64,000 nucleotides of DNA from Paenibacillus sp. FSL R7-0345. Lineage in GTDB: Bacteria > Bacillota > Bacilli > Paenibacillales > Paenibacillaceae. Positions 15,834 through 25,096 of this stretch are shown piece by piece (position 1 is the first letter of the stretch; the number at the start of each line of letters is the position of its first letter). The notes beneath the pieces are model-generated. The model did no database searches. It had not been told where the DNA came from and saw only the letters and a program-made list of their open reading frames with translations. The stretch lies in assembly GCF_038595055.1 (NCBI RefSeq), contig NZ_CP152002.1:3206501-3270500 (forward strand), read 5' to 3'. The translations under genes were made by a program, and so were the position numbers.

Positions 15834-18413
15834 ATGAGACAGTTCAAAAAAAGATCGGTTGCCCTGCTCGCAGGCGCCTTGACCATTGCCCAGCTTGCAG
15901 GGGGCATTTCGGTACCTGCAGCCGAGGCTGCCGGCACGAAGGTATCTGCCGCCGCAGCAGTCAAGATCAGCCAGGTAACAATGGCGGCAGGGGTTACTGC
16001 AGCACTTGAAGACGTAAATATATGGAGCCAGTCCGGCGGTAACCTATTAGCTTACACTTTGAAGATTACCAATAACAGTAGCTCAACTGTGAATCTGCAG
16101 CGTTACTTTTCACGTGTCGTCACACCCGGCGGTTCAATTATTCCCGGCAATCCTGTAACCGCAGACGCGACTAAGAAGAAGATAGCTGCCAAGAACAGCA
16201 TGAGCATTACATACTATGTCAATATCGGACAAACCAAATCCCTGTCAGGCATGAAGATTTCCATGTACGTATGGGACACCAAAAGTAAAGGGTACCTGAA
16301 GCATACCGGCTCCTTTGCAATTCCGGCTGCTTATTCTACAACAGTTGAGCTTGGCAAAAGCCTGAGCACAAAGATGAATGACATTCCGGTCGCCGCCAGT
16401 GCAGACTCACTGCAGTTATATAAGTACGGCGGAAAGGTATATGCCAAGGTAGGCATTAACATTACGAACAAGGGCAGCAAGGTGCTTGGTGACCCGGGTT
16501 ACTCGGCTTATCTGGTTACAGCAAGCGGAACCTCCTTTGAGCTTGCCCTGAGCAGCTCCCAGACCGGCTATAAGATCCAGCCGCAGGAAAAAAGAACCAT
16601 TTTTTATCTGACCGAAATCCCTGCGTATCTTAATACCACCAATATGAAGCTGCAGTTTACGCAAAAGGATGAGACGCTCAAGCTGGAGCTGCCCGGATCT
16701 TCTTACAAGCTGCCGGCGGCTAGCACCCCGAATCTGGTAGTTGCAAGCGGTGCCGTCAAAAAAATGGTCGTGAACAGCAACACGGTCGATACGAAGCTTA
16801 CCGGAGCCGCTGTTTATGCAGAGGATGATAAGGCAATCTGGTCGTTCCAGCTGCAGCTCAAAAATACCGGCAACAAGGCGGTCACTCTGCCAGCCTATGA
16901 ATTATCCGTCAAATCGGCCAAAGGGACGGCCTTCCCGGTAAATGCCAAAGGGCTGAGCGGACTTACCCTGAAGCCTCTGGAGACCAAGGTGGTTCCGCTG
17001 ACAGCAGAAATCCCGCTGCAGGTGGAGCAATCCTCGCTGCAGCTGCAGATGATCGAGGCGGTTACAACCTCTGCCGGTACGGATACCGGAGGTACGGGAG
17101 CCGGTGAGGCTGCTGGCGAAACGTCGGCAAAGCTTGTTTTCCCGGTGGCTTATTTTACAATTCCGTATACCCTCCGGGCCGATGTGCGCAGCGGTCAGGA
17201 ATACGGGACTACGAACCAGTACGGAACGTTCTCTTACAGTTTACAGTCCCTGCAGCGATACCCTTGGAAGGATGATGATATTGTTCTGGCCAAGGTTAGA
17301 ATTACCAATAACCAGTCGGTAAATCTCAACATTCCTGACCTTAAGGGCGCCCTTAAGCTGGATACCGACAATCTGGCCGCAACAACCGATCTGCTGATGG
17401 ATAAGGAATCGTCGGTGCTTGCTCCGGGCCAGTATGCCGACATTTCGCTGCTGACTAAAATCCCTTATACAGATGAGTTCGACAATGTGCGCGTTAACCT
17501 GTCCGTCAAATCGGAAACCGAGAGTATTCCGTTCCTGGACTTCAGCACAACCAGCTTCATAAGTGCAGTCAGCCAGCTTAAACGCGGTGACAGCTATACC
17601 ATTGTCGGCAAAGGCAAAAATGCTGCCGTTCAGGAAAATAAGACGACTGTTTATGAAGGCAGCAATTTTAATATCCTGTATACCGAGGTTGTAATGAGCA
17701 GCGCAGAGAAACGGCAGAGCAAGATGGCCCGGCTGCTGGCGTATTTCAAAACAGCGGACGGACAATTTTACGAGGCGAAAGTGAACCAGTCAGATAACCT
17801 GGCGACACCTGGCGGCAAGCAGCTGATTACGCTTTGGGCGAAGCTGCCAAAAACCGTTGCCACATCAGACGTATCAGCTTATCTCGGATCAGGCGTGACT
17901 GGCAGCAAGCTCACTGAGAGCGGCGAGCAGCCGACCGGGTTCATCAATGTGGCGTCTCTTCCGCTTACTCCGCAAGCGGTAATTCCGGCAGCCAATCTGC
18001 AAAAAGTCGTCCTTTATCCGTATACCTTAAATGTGCTCAGCTCAGACGGAAGCCATGTGGAGGCCAGCGATACGGTCAATCTGAACATCACCTATAACCT
18101 GACGCGGGAAAACAGCTATGATGCCGGAGAGTCTGAGCATAAGCTGGTGCTGCGGATCACCGATCCGTTCGGTCAATCCCAGGATAAGGTGCTGGCAATC
18201 GGCACGGAGTTGACGGAAGGAAGCAACCATACCTATTCTCTGTCCTTTACCAAAAATCTCTATAGACAGATCACCGGGGGCTCCTACAAGCTGACTGTTT
18301 TTGATGAATTCCAGGGTGAGCGGCAGGAGCTGGGCAGCCAGGTCTTCACCATGCGGTTTGAGCCGCTGCCAAAGCCTGCAGATGAAGAGAAAGAGAAAGT
18401 GACAGAGAAATAA
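15834..18413 (+). CDS. Large secreted protein with about four Ig-like repeats, unknown function
   Basis: An 859-aa protein with signal peptide MRQFKKRSVALLAGALTIAQ and probable cleavage after AEAAG. No catalytic domain is recognised. Similar phrases recur about every 130-145 residues: KITNNSSSTV near 76, NITNKGSKVL near 207, QLKNTGNKAV near 341 and RITNNQSVNL near 488. Each is followed by a 'P-x-E/Y..I/V..T.IP' strand ending such as FYLTEIP or LLTKIPY. This looks like tandem immunoglobulin-like beta domains of the DUF4352/CARDB kind. A GGGAGG ribosome site precedes ATG 15834. It is the first gene of an operon with a MacB-type exporter, so it may be a surface or envelope partner of that transporter. 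Confidence 0.7.
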   Translation: MRQFKKRSVALLAGALTIAQLAGGISVPAAEAAGTKVSAAAAVKISQVTMAAGVTAALEDVNIWSQSGGNLLAYTLKITNNSSSTVNLQRYFSRVVTPGGSIIPGNPVTADATKKKIAAKNSMSITYYVNIGQTKSLSGMKISMYVWDTKSKGYLKHTGSFAIPAAYSTTVELGKSLSTKMNDIPVAASADSLQLYKYGGKVYAKVGINITNKGSKVLGDPGYSAYLVTASGTSFELALSSSQTGYKIQPQEKRTIFYLTEIPAYLNTTNMKLQFTQKDETLKLELPGSSYKLPAASTPNLVVASGAVKKMVVNSNTVDTKLTGAAVYAEDDKAIWSFQLQLKNTGNKAVTLPAYELSVKSAKGTAFPVNAKGLSGLTLKPLETKVVPLTAEIPLQVEQSSLQLQMIEAVTTSAGTDTGGTGAGEAAGETSAKLVFPVAYFTIPYTLRADVRSGQEYGTTNQYGTFSYSLQSLQRYPWKDDDIVLAKVRITNNQSVNLNIPDLKGALKLDTDNLAATTDLLMDKESSVLAPGQYADISLLTKIPYTDEFDNVRVNLSVKSETESIPFLDFSTTSFISAVSQLKRGDSYTIVGKGKNAAVQENKTTVYEGSNFNILYTEVVMSSAEKRQSKMARLLAYFKTADGQFYEAKVNQSDNLATPGGKQLITLWAKLPKTVATSDVSAYLGSGVTGSKLTESGEQPTGFINVASLPLTPQAVIPAANLQKVVLYPYTLNVLSSDGSHVEASDTVNLNITYNLTRENSYDAGESEHKLVLRITDPFGQSQDKVLAIGTELTEGSNHTYSLSFTKNLYRQITGGSYKLTVFDEFQGERQELGSQVFTMRFEPLPKPADEEKEKVTEK

Positions 18414-18448
18414 GGATCTATTCCAAGTCCACTAAAGGAGCAGCTTCC

Positions 18449-19162
18449 ATGTTGCGAGTTGAAAATATCAAGCATTCGTTCAAAACCGGCAATGACTGGA
18501 CCACGGTTCTGCACGACATCAGTTTTAAAGTGAACAAAGGTGAGATGGTCGCGCTGCTTGGCAGCTCCGGCTCGGGCAAATCCACCATGCTGAACCTGAT
18601 GGCCGGACTGATGAAGCCGACCGAAGGGCATATTTACATTGCCGATCACGATATCGTACAGATGGGCGAGAACAAGCTGGCTGAATTCCGGCGCAAGCAT
18701 ATCGGCTTTATTTTTCAAGCCTACGAGCTGATTACAAGCCTTACGGTACGTGAAAATGTGGAGCTTCCGCTCGTATTTCAATCCGTGTCACCCTCGGTGC
18801 GCAAGCAAAAAGCGCTGGCACTGCTTGAGCAGGTCGGCATCCCCGACAAAGCGGATTTATTCCCGTCACAGCTGTCGGGCGGCCAGCAGCAGCGGGTCAG
18901 TATCGCCCGCTCGCTGATCACCGAGCCCTCCGTTATTTTCGCGGATGAGCCTACTGGGAATCTCGATACCCGGACAGAGGAGGAGATTATTTCCATTCTG
19001 CTCAAGCTGAACCAGTCGCTGAAGACTACCTTTATTGTTGTTACACATGAACTGGAGGTTGCAGAGCAGATGCAGCGCACCTTCTCCCTGCGGGACGGGT
19101 ACCTGATCAACAATCATCCGGCTGAAGCAGATGCGGAATCTGCAGAAGGAGGTACGGGATGA
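18449..19162 (+). CDS. ABC transporter ATPase, MacB/LolD type
   Basis: A 237-aa ATPase with Walker A LLGSSGSGKSTMLNLMAG, a Q-loop in GFIFQAYELITSL, signature LSGGQQQRVSIARSL and Walker B VIFADEPTGNLD followed by a switch His in VVTHELEVA. This subgroup serves MacB/FtsX-type permeases that drive mechanotransmission or export of peptides, lipids or antibiotics without a classical transport channel. Its end overlaps the permease start at ATGA. It is 35 nt downstream of the secreted protein gene. Confidence 0.92.
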   Translation: MLRVENIKHSFKTGNDWTTVLHDISFKVNKGEMVALLGSSGSGKSTMLNLMAGLMKPTEGHIYIADHDIVQMGENKLAEFRRKHIGFIFQAYELITSLTVRENVELPLVFQSVSPSVRKQKALALLEQVGIPDKADLFPSQLSGGQQQRVSIARSLITEPSVIFADEPTGNLDTRTEEEIISILLKLNQSLKTTFIVVTHELEVAEQMQRTFSLRDGYLINNHPAEADAESAEGGTG

Positions 19163-20535
19163 AGATCAGGGATATTTCACGGATGGCCTGGGATCAGGTC
19201 AAACGGCGCAAGGTGGTTACCGGCCTCTGTATGACAGGCATCTCCATCGGCTGTGCAGCTATCATCGTAGCGCTCAGCATCGGCCAGTCTGCGCAGACCT
19301 ATGTGACAGACGAGGTGAACCGCAATTTTAAAATGGATGAAATCACTGTCACTCCAGGCGGTGGCATTCCATCCCAGGGCGGCGGCGGAGGCGCTGCGCA
19401 GAGCAATGAAAACCTGGACCCCGGTAAGCTGACCGCCCAGAAGCTGGAGATTATAAAGAGCCTGAACCATGTTGTGGCCGCCTCTCCTTTTGAAGAAGCC
19501 GGCTATATGCAGATGCTGACGGTGGATAATAAAATCGCTGATGTACAGGTTAAAGCTACAGACCTGCGCTCGCTTAAGGAGTTCGGCTTCAAGTTCAAAC
19601 AGGGCGGCGTTACCGATCTTCCCGGCATGGTTGTGCTCAATTACGGGGCGACTCTCGGCCTGATTGACAATGAAACCCGGCAGAAGCTGTACGACCAGAT
19701 GGGAGCAGACCCGTTCAATTCGGACCTGATGGAACAGTATAACAGGATGTCTGTGCTTCCTTCAGAGATGTACAGGCAGCAGGTGCAGCTTCAGGCTACC
19801 GATTACTCAAGCGGTGAGGGGACAACCAAGCTCAGTTCAGCCCTTCAGATAGGAGGCATACTCGCTACTGCCGAAGGGACCGATGATATGCGGGCCTCTT
19901 ACGAAAAAATCATGTACGTTTCATTAGAAACAGCTGCCCAGCTTACACAGCAGTTGTCCTTCGGCAATAATAACGGCATGACTCCGAATGTAGAAGAAAA
20001 TAGCTACAAAACGGTTACGGTAAAGGTGGACAGCACAGATAACATCAAATCGGTGGAAGCGATGATCCAGAAGCTGAATCTGAACGCCATGGACAATCTG
20101 TATCAGCAGGAGATGCTTAAAGAGCAGTTCGATATGATCAAAATGGCTGCACTGGGAATCGGGGTATTCATTCTGGTTATTGCCTCAATCTCCATCATTG
20201 TAGCCATGACAATGTCGACACACCAGCGCAGACGGCAGATCGGCATCATGAAGGTGCTCGGCGCCAATATGGGGCAAATCCGCAACATGTTCATCACGGA
20301 AGCAGCTCTGCTGGGCTTGCTGGGAGGACTGCTTGGCGTTATTTTCTCCTATCTGATTATCATGGGGCTTAACAAGCTGGTTGGTACAGCAGGTGACAGC
20401 CTGAACTTCTTTATCCCGTTAACGACCATACCGGTCGGACTGGCCTTTGCGATCATGACGGGGGTGCTGTCAGGGATCTATCCGGCGATTAGTGCCTCAA
20501 GAACCGACGCGCTTACAGCAATTAAACGGGATTAG
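19159..20535 (+). CDS. MacB/FtsX-type ABC transporter permease
   Basis: A 458-aa permease. One helix lies near residues 20-45 (KVVTGLCMTGISIGCAAIIV), then a large extracellular MacB-PCD-like domain with a glycine-rich stretch near 70-80. Three C-terminal helices follow at about 327-450 (IGVFILVIASISIIVAM, LLGLLGGLLGVIFSYLII and PVGLAFAIMTGVLSGIYPA), ending in the typical SASRTDALTAIKRD motif. It forms a transporter with the ATPase upstream and the adaptor downstream. Confidence 0.9.
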   Translation: MKIRDISRMAWDQVKRRKVVTGLCMTGISIGCAAIIVALSIGQSAQTYVTDEVNRNFKMDEITVTPGGGIPSQGGGGGAAQSNENLDPGKLTAQKLEIIKSLNHVVAASPFEEAGYMQMLTVDNKIADVQVKATDLRSLKEFGFKFKQGGVTDLPGMVVLNYGATLGLIDNETRQKLYDQMGADPFNSDLMEQYNRMSVLPSEMYRQQVQLQATDYSSGEGTTKLSSALQIGGILATAEGTDDMRASYEKIMYVSLETAAQLTQQLSFGNNNGMTPNVEENSYKTVTVKVDSTDNIKSVEAMIQKLNLNAMDNLYQQEMLKEQFDMIKMAALGIGVFILVIASISIIVAMTMSTHQRRRQIGIMKVLGANMGQIRNMFITEAALLGLLGGLLGVIFSYLIIMGLNKLVGTAGDSLNFFIPLTTIPVGLAFAIMTGVLSGIYPAISASRTDALTAIKRD

Positions 20536-20587
20536 CCGTTAGCTCAAGCTATAGTTAATGTATTTCAAGTTGAAAGGAAGCCCGAGG

Positions 20588-21685
20588 ATGAAAAGGATAA
20601 TCAAGCGGAGCCTGAAATGGATTATTATCGCAGTAATCATTATAGGCGCAGGGTATATGCTATACGGCAAACTGTTTAAGGGCGAGGAAGCGGAAGTGGT
20701 GATGGAGCCGCCGCAGGTGATTAGCTTTCCTGTAACCCAGGAAACAGTGACCAGCTCAGTTCAGGTCAAGGGGAAATCCCAATATCAGGAGGAAACCCTT
20801 GTCTATGCACCGTTCGCATCGAAAGTAACCGGCTGGAAGGTCGAGAACGGAGGGCAGGTCAAGAAGGGGGATGTGCTGTTCACCCTCGATCAATCTACGC
20901 TCAAGAATGAAATTTCTCAGACGGAAGCGGCGATCCGCAAGGCTGAGCTGGAGAAGGAGCTAAACACTTTTGTCAGCCAGCAGGAGGATGAGAACGCGGC
21001 TCCAATCGGTACGGAAGCAGAACGTTTGAAGGCACTGGCTGCTGAAGAGGCTGCCCGGCTGAATGATGAACTGAACCAGGTCAATGCACAAATTCAGCAG
21101 CAGGAGCTGAAGGACAAGAAGGCAAAGCTGAATACTGCGGTATATCATGCACCGGCTACGGGGATTTTCCTGTACGACAGCAGCACTGAACGGCCGCAGA
21201 CTGTGACAGACAACCAGTACATCGGTAAAATCGTCGACCTGAACAAGCTGGAGTTCATTGCTTCTGTCGGAGAGCAGGACATCTTCAAGATCAAGCAGGG
21301 GATGAAAGTAAACGTCAAGATGACGGCAATAAAGGATCTGGTGCTGAGCGGAGAAGTGACTGAGGTTTCTAAATTCGCGACCAATACGACCGGACAAAAT
21401 TCAGCCAGTGCTGTTCCTCAATTTGATGTGGTGATTTCGCTGCAGCCTGAAGAGCATCTCATCGGAGGGTTAAGCCTGAGCGGGGACATCGAAACCCTGC
21501 GCCGGGAGAATGCGGTTGTGGTTTCAAGCATGGCCGTCATTCATGAAGGTGAACAGACCTTTGTTATGCTCGATAAAGGCGACGGGGTATATGAACGCCA
21601 GGAGATCAAGATCGGGCTGGAAACCTCGGATAAAACGGAGGTTCTAAGCGGCTTGAAGGCCGGAGATACAGTAGTATTGCAATAA
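20588..21685 (+). CDS. HlyD/RND-type adaptor protein of the ABC exporter
   Basis: A 365-aa membrane-fusion protein with an N-terminal anchor helix (WIIIAVIIIGAGYMLYG). A split biotinyl-lipoyl half domain follows (VYAPFASKVTGWKVENGGQV), then a coiled-coil hairpin near 100-180 and beta-barrel segments (GKIVDLNKLEFIASVGEQD). In Gram-positive bacteria such adaptors work with MacB-like permeases at the membrane outer face. The frame is open from ATG 20558, but the GAAAGGA site fits ATG 20588 (MKRIIKRSLKW). It is the last gene of the operon, followed by a bidirectional terminator. Confidence 0.88.
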   Translation: MKRIIKRSLKWIIIAVIIIGAGYMLYGKLFKGEEAEVVMEPPQVISFPVTQETVTSSVQVKGKSQYQEETLVYAPFASKVTGWKVENGGQVKKGDVLFTLDQSTLKNEISQTEAAIRKAELEKELNTFVSQQEDENAAPIGTEAERLKALAAEEAARLNDELNQVNAQIQQQELKDKKAKLNTAVYHAPATGIFLYDSSTERPQTVTDNQYIGKIVDLNKLEFIASVGEQDIFKIKQGMKVNVKMTAIKDLVLSGEVTEVSKFATNTTGQNSASAVPQFDVVISLQPEEHLIGGLSLSGDIETLRRENAVVVSSMAVIHEGEQTFVMLDKGDGVYERQEIKIGLETSDKTEVLSGLKAGDTVVLQ

Positions 21686-21700
21686 ATATAAATATCAGTA

Positions 21701-21737
21701 AAAAGGAGTTCCGGCTGATGAGGCCGGAGCTCCTTTT
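21701..21737. terminator. Bidirectional terminator between convergent genes
   Basis: AAAAGGAGTTCCGGC and GCCGGAGCTCCTTTT form an 11-bp stem with one G-U pair, with A and T runs on both sides. It serves the adaptor gene (plus) and the glycosidase gene (minus). Confidence 0.85.
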
Positions 21738-21774
21738 GCTGTTGAAATTTATTTGCCCCCATCAGCGTGCACGT

Positions 21775-23097
21775 TTATTTTTCCAGAGTCTTGCGCCAAG
21801 CCTTGATATCACTGTTCAGCTCAGTCAGGTCGGGAACAGAAACCGGCTTGTCGGTAAGCTTATACTTTTCTTTGAGTGCCAGAATACGGTACACACTTTC
21901 GTCAATCCGTGATTCGGCAATTACGCCGCTGCGGACATTGTCCAGCAGAGCTGCCCGCACCTTCTGCTCATTGGAATATTCATGGGCAATCAGCAGGATA
22001 TCGCTGCCGGCAAGAACGGTATCCACCGCTGCTGCAGGCAGTGTATAGTGATCGGTAATGGCGCCCATTGTCAGGTCATCGGTAATGACCACCCCGCTGA
22101 AGCCCATTTGCTTCCGCAGCAGGCCGCCGATAATCTCGGCAGAAAGGGAGGCCGGCTTGTCCGGATCAAGCTTAGGATAAAGAATATGGGCTACCATTAC
22201 GGCATCCGCACCGTCCTTAACCGCTGCCTGGAAGGGCAGCCATTCCAGCTTTGCGAGCTGGGCAGCGCTTTTATTCACGACAGGCAGCTCAAGATGAGAG
22301 TCAACGGAAGTGTCGCCGTGGCCGGGAAAATGCTTGACTACCGGAATAACGCCCTCTGCCATGATTCCTTTCATCTCGGCAAGGCCAAGCCGGGTTACAA
22401 GCTCAGCGTTATTGCCGAAAGAGCGGTCACCGATGACGGGATTATCAGGATTGCTGTTGATGTCCAGCACAGGTGCAAAGTTCATGTTAAAGCCGGCTGA
22501 CAGCACCTGCCCGGCCAGCAGCCTGCCCATCAAGCTGGCGCTTTCCTGATCATTCGCTGCGCCCACCTTGCTGTTTGCCGGAATAGCCGCATATTCTTCA
22601 GGCATCCGGCTTACCTTGCCGCCTTCCTGGTCGACGCTCATGAACAGCGGGATGGCATTTCCACTGTTGCTCTGTTTAAGTGCGTTGATCAGGGAAACCA
22701 TGCTTTTGAGGCTGCTTATATTGTCCTTATAGAGAATGATTCCGCCAATTTCGTCCTCCGCAATCATCCGTTTGGCTTCACTGTCCAGCGTCGTACCGTC
22801 GATGCCGGCCAGCAGCATCTGCCCGATTTTTTGCTCCAGTGTCATCCCGGCAACCTTCGTGAGGAGGGGGTCGCTGCTCTCTGAATCGCCGGAGGGTGTT
22901 ACTGCCGGGGTTTCAGCAGCTTTGGCAGTTTGTTGCGGCGCACTGGTTGTTACGGGTATTGAAGGTGAAGCAGTTGCCGCAAGTGAAGGAGCGGGTGCCG
23001 TGTTTTCCATAGCATTGTTTCCGGAGCTGCATCCGGATATTAATACAAATAGGGTTACAGCCGTTATTGCCGTATGCTTTCGTGACGGATTATTCAT
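21775..23097 (-). CDS. Glycoside hydrolase family 3 lipoprotein (NagZ-like beta-N-acetylhexosaminidase)
   Basis: A 440-aa surface lipoprotein. The signal ends in ISGC, a lipobox with Cys near residue 21, followed by a low-complexity Ala/Pro/Thr linker to about residue 75. The GH3 barrel carries DQEGGKVSRMPE near 180. The KHFPGHGDTSVDSHLELP motif provides the Asp-His catalytic dyad typical of bacterial NagZ-type enzymes, and VVITDDLTMGAI holds the nucleophile Asp. It probably removes terminal GlcNAc from muropeptides during wall recycling. The frame extends upstream, but AAAGGAAAG about 10 nt before ATG 23095-23097 sets the start. Confidence 0.9.
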   Translation of the reverse strand: MNNPSRKHTAITAVTLFVLISGCSSGNNAMENTAPAPSLAATASPSIPVTTSAPQQTAKAAETPAVTPSGDSESSDPLLTKVAGMTLEQKIGQMLLAGIDGTTLDSEAKRMIAEDEIGGIILYKDNISSLKSMVSLINALKQSNSGNAIPLFMSVDQEGGKVSRMPEEYAAIPANSKVGAANDQESASLMGRLLAGQVLSAGFNMNFAPVLDINSNPDNPVIGDRSFGNNAELVTRLGLAEMKGIMAEGVIPVVKHFPGHGDTSVDSHLELPVVNKSAAQLAKLEWLPFQAAVKDGADAVMVAHILYPKLDPDKPASLSAEIIGGLLRKQMGFSGVVITDDLTMGAITDHYTLPAAAVDTVLAGSDILLIAHEYSNEQKVRAALLDNVRSGVIAESRIDESVYRILALKEKYKLTDKPVSVPDLTELNSDIKAWRKTLEK

Positions 23098-23214
23098 TTC
23101 AGATATCTTTCCTTTCGTTTGCAGATTGTCATCAAGGGATGATAAAATGTATGGGATTAAGCAGTACATAGGCTTAAAGAGCAATCCATTTTACAAGGAT
23201 GAGGTGACGTGTTC

Positions 23215-23718
23215 ATGAAGGAAGATTTGATGAAGACACTTAATGAACAGATGAACTTTGAGTTTTATTCCGCTCATGTTTATCTGGCAATGGCAGCTTA
23301 CTGTTCCGGCGAGAGCCTGGACGGCTTCGCTAATTTTTTCCTGGTACAAGCCGAGGAGGAACGGTTTCATGCAATGAAGATTTACAAGTTCCTGAATGAC
23401 CGTGATTACCGTGCTACGCTGGCTGCACTGCCGGAACCTAACAACAATTATACCTCCATGCTGGATGCATTTGAGCATGCCTATGCCCATGAGCAGCAGA
23501 ACACCAGAAAATTCTATCACCTGGCTGACCTGGCGCTGGATGCGCGTGAGCATGCGACAATCTATTTCCTGAAATGGTTCATTGATGAGCAGGTCGAGGA
23601 AGAGGCGCTGTTCAGCAATATTATCGCCAAGCTCAAACGGATTGAGACGGACAGCAATGCTTTTTACATGCTGGATGCGGAATTCGCCGCCCGTTCCTTC
23701 ACGCCGCCTGCGGAATAA
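23215..23718 (+). CDS. Ferritin
   Basis: A 167-aa non-heme bacterial ferritin. Ferroxidase-centre residues are visible in NEQMNFEFYSAHVYLAMA (Glu), QAEEERFHAMKIY (Glu-Glu-x-x-His), and later AYAHEQQNTRKFYHLA and WFIDEQVEEEALFS. It assembles as a 24-mer that oxidises and stores iron. A GTG at 23209 is in frame, but GAGGTG at 23200-23205 fits ATG 23215. A terminator follows. The preceding NagZ-like gene is divergent. Confidence 0.93.
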   Translation: MKEDLMKTLNEQMNFEFYSAHVYLAMAAYCSGESLDGFANFFLVQAEEERFHAMKIYKFLNDRDYRATLAALPEPNNNYTSMLDAFEHAYAHEQQNTRKFYHLADLALDAREHATIYFLKWFIDEQVEEEALFSNIIAKLKRIETDSNAFYMLDAEFAARSFTPPAE

Positions 23719-23758
23719 ACCGTATAACCGGATATTAATTGCAAAATACAAGACAGAC

Positions 23759-23797
23759 ACAGGATGTATCCTTTTACAGGGTACGTCCTGTTTTTTT
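23759..23797 (+). terminator. Intrinsic terminator after the ferritin gene
   Basis: ACAGGATGTATCC pairs with GGGTACGTCCTGT, followed by seven T. Confidence 0.85.
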
Positions 23798-24047
23798 GCA
23801 TAAATAATAGACTCATTTACACGGGAAAAGTTACACCTGCGGCGGATTCAGTTCCGTTTCTGTTCTGCATAATCCTTAAAAGTTGAACTAATGCAAACAA
23901 TGTTGCATGCGGCAACAGACTTCTAGCTGCCCAACTCTATTTAGGAAGGTTAACTATTACGCCGGCCGGCAACACTGTTTCTCTAGACCCACCCGGTTAT
24001 GAGCGTGTAGTATGGAACAATACTATTTTTTTGGAGGTTCTTTTGTT
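23798..24047 (+). promoter_or_regulatory. Leader region of the cation exporter with a possible attenuator hairpin
   Basis: This 250-nt stretch has no gene. It holds small hairpins (GTTGC/GCAAC near 23905 and the palindrome GCCGGCCGGC near 23960). Directly before the ribosome site, TAGTAT-GGAACA-ATACTA (24008-24025) is followed by seven T, a weak terminator-like structure. I did not find the conserved core of the yybP-ykoY manganese riboswitch. Confidence 0.35.
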
Positions 24048-24911
24048 TTGGAAAACTACAGCGACATCAAACAAAGTGAAAAAGGGGCCTGGCTCAGTCT
24101 GCTGGCATACATAGTGTTATCTGCTGTCAAACTGCTGGTCGGCAACTTCTCGGGCTCTCAGGCACTGCTTGCCGACGGGCTGAACAACAGTACCGATATT
24201 ATTGCATCCATTGCCATTCTCATCGGTCTGAAAATATCGAGAAGACCCCCGGATTCCAATCACAGCTACGGGCATTTCAGAGCAGAGACGGTTGCTGCAC
24301 TGATTGCTTCTTTTATCATGATTGCTGTAGGGTTTCAAGTTCTGTACCAGGGTGTGAACAAGTTTATTCAGCCGGCGCTGGAGACACCTGATCTGATTGC
24401 CGCCTGGACGGCTGCCGGGTGTGCGGTAGTCATGCTAGTTGTATATTTATATAACATCCGCCTGGCCCGCAGGCTTAATAGTAATGCTATGCAGGCAGTA
24501 GCTCAGGATAACCGTTCGGATGCCCTGGTCAGTATGGGCGCTTTTATCGGGATTATCGGTTCACAGTTTGGTCTGCCCTGGCTCGACCCGGTAACTGCGG
24601 TTATCGTTGGCCTGCTGATCTGCAAAACAGCCTGGGATATCTTCAGTAAAGCTACCCATGACCTGACGGACGGCTTCGATGCCGGACAGCTGGAGCTGAT
24701 GAAGCAGACGGTTGCCGGGATCGCCGGCGTGGAATCCATAAAAGATATTAAAGCGAGAGTGCACGGCAACAATGTGCTGGTTGATACAACCGTTCTTGTG
24801 AATTCCGGCCTGAATGTTGTACAGAGCCATGATATTACAGAGGAAATCGAAGATCGGCTGAAAGGCCTGCACCGGGTTTCCTATGTGCTGGTGCATATTG
24901 AACCCTTGTGA
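24048..24911 (+). CDS. Cation diffusion facilitator transporter with Mn-type metal site
   Basis: A 287-aa CDF exporter with six helices and a C-terminal cytoplasmic domain (HDLTDGFDAGQLELMKQTV onward). The transport-site ligands are N-x-x-x-D in helix 2 (ADGLNNSTDIIAS) and D-x-x-x-D in helix 5 (AQDNRSDALVS). The Asn and first Asp replace the D/H of zinc exporters. This is the pattern reported for manganese CDFs such as MneP and MntE, so Mn(II) efflux is the best guess. The frame is open from ATG 24012, but that codon lies in a hairpin. GGAGG at 24033-24037 fits TTG 24048. It lies downstream of a ferritin gene. Confidence 0.85.
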   Translation: MENYSDIKQSEKGAWLSLLAYIVLSAVKLLVGNFSGSQALLADGLNNSTDIIASIAILIGLKISRRPPDSNHSYGHFRAETVAALIASFIMIAVGFQVLYQGVNKFIQPALETPDLIAAWTAAGCAVVMLVVYLYNIRLARRLNSNAMQAVAQDNRSDALVSMGAFIGIIGSQFGLPWLDPVTAVIVGLLICKTAWDIFSKATHDLTDGFDAGQLELMKQTVAGIAGVESIKDIKARVHGNNVLVDTTVLVNSGLNVVQSHDITEEIEDRLKGLHRVSYVLVHIEPL

Positions 24912-24933
24912 ATAGCAGAGCAGTTTGAGCAGA

Positions 24934-24959
24934 AAGCCTGAGCCATCAGGCTTTTTTTG
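24934..24959 (+). terminator. Intrinsic terminator after the cation exporter gene
   Basis: AAGCCTGA-GCCA-TCAGGCTT hairpin followed by a T run. Confidence 0.85.
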
Positions 24960-24998
24960 TTTGCTTCATAGATATATCCATACTTATCCAATTAAGGC

Positions 24999-25029
24999 TT
25001 GACTTAGCTGCATCTCGTATGTGTATAAT
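24999..25029 (+). promoter_or_regulatory. Promoter of the Nudix/macrodomain operon
   Basis: TTGACT (24999-25004) and a perfect TATAAT (25024-25029) with a 19-nt spacer. Downstream, AGTG (25059-25062) and CACT (25069-25072) form a small inverted repeat in AT-rich DNA that could be an operator for the Nudix-HTH protein. Confidence 0.5.
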
Positions 25030-25096
25030 ATCTTTGTGATATTAACAATCCAATAATAAGTGTGTATTCACTATAAAATAATATAAGGAGCGTTAT

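Noticed and set aside
23798..24047. yybP-ykoY manganese riboswitch before the cation exporter
   Set aside because: The conserved GGGGAGUAG-type and CCGUCA-type core segments are not visible on reading; only simple hairpins were found.
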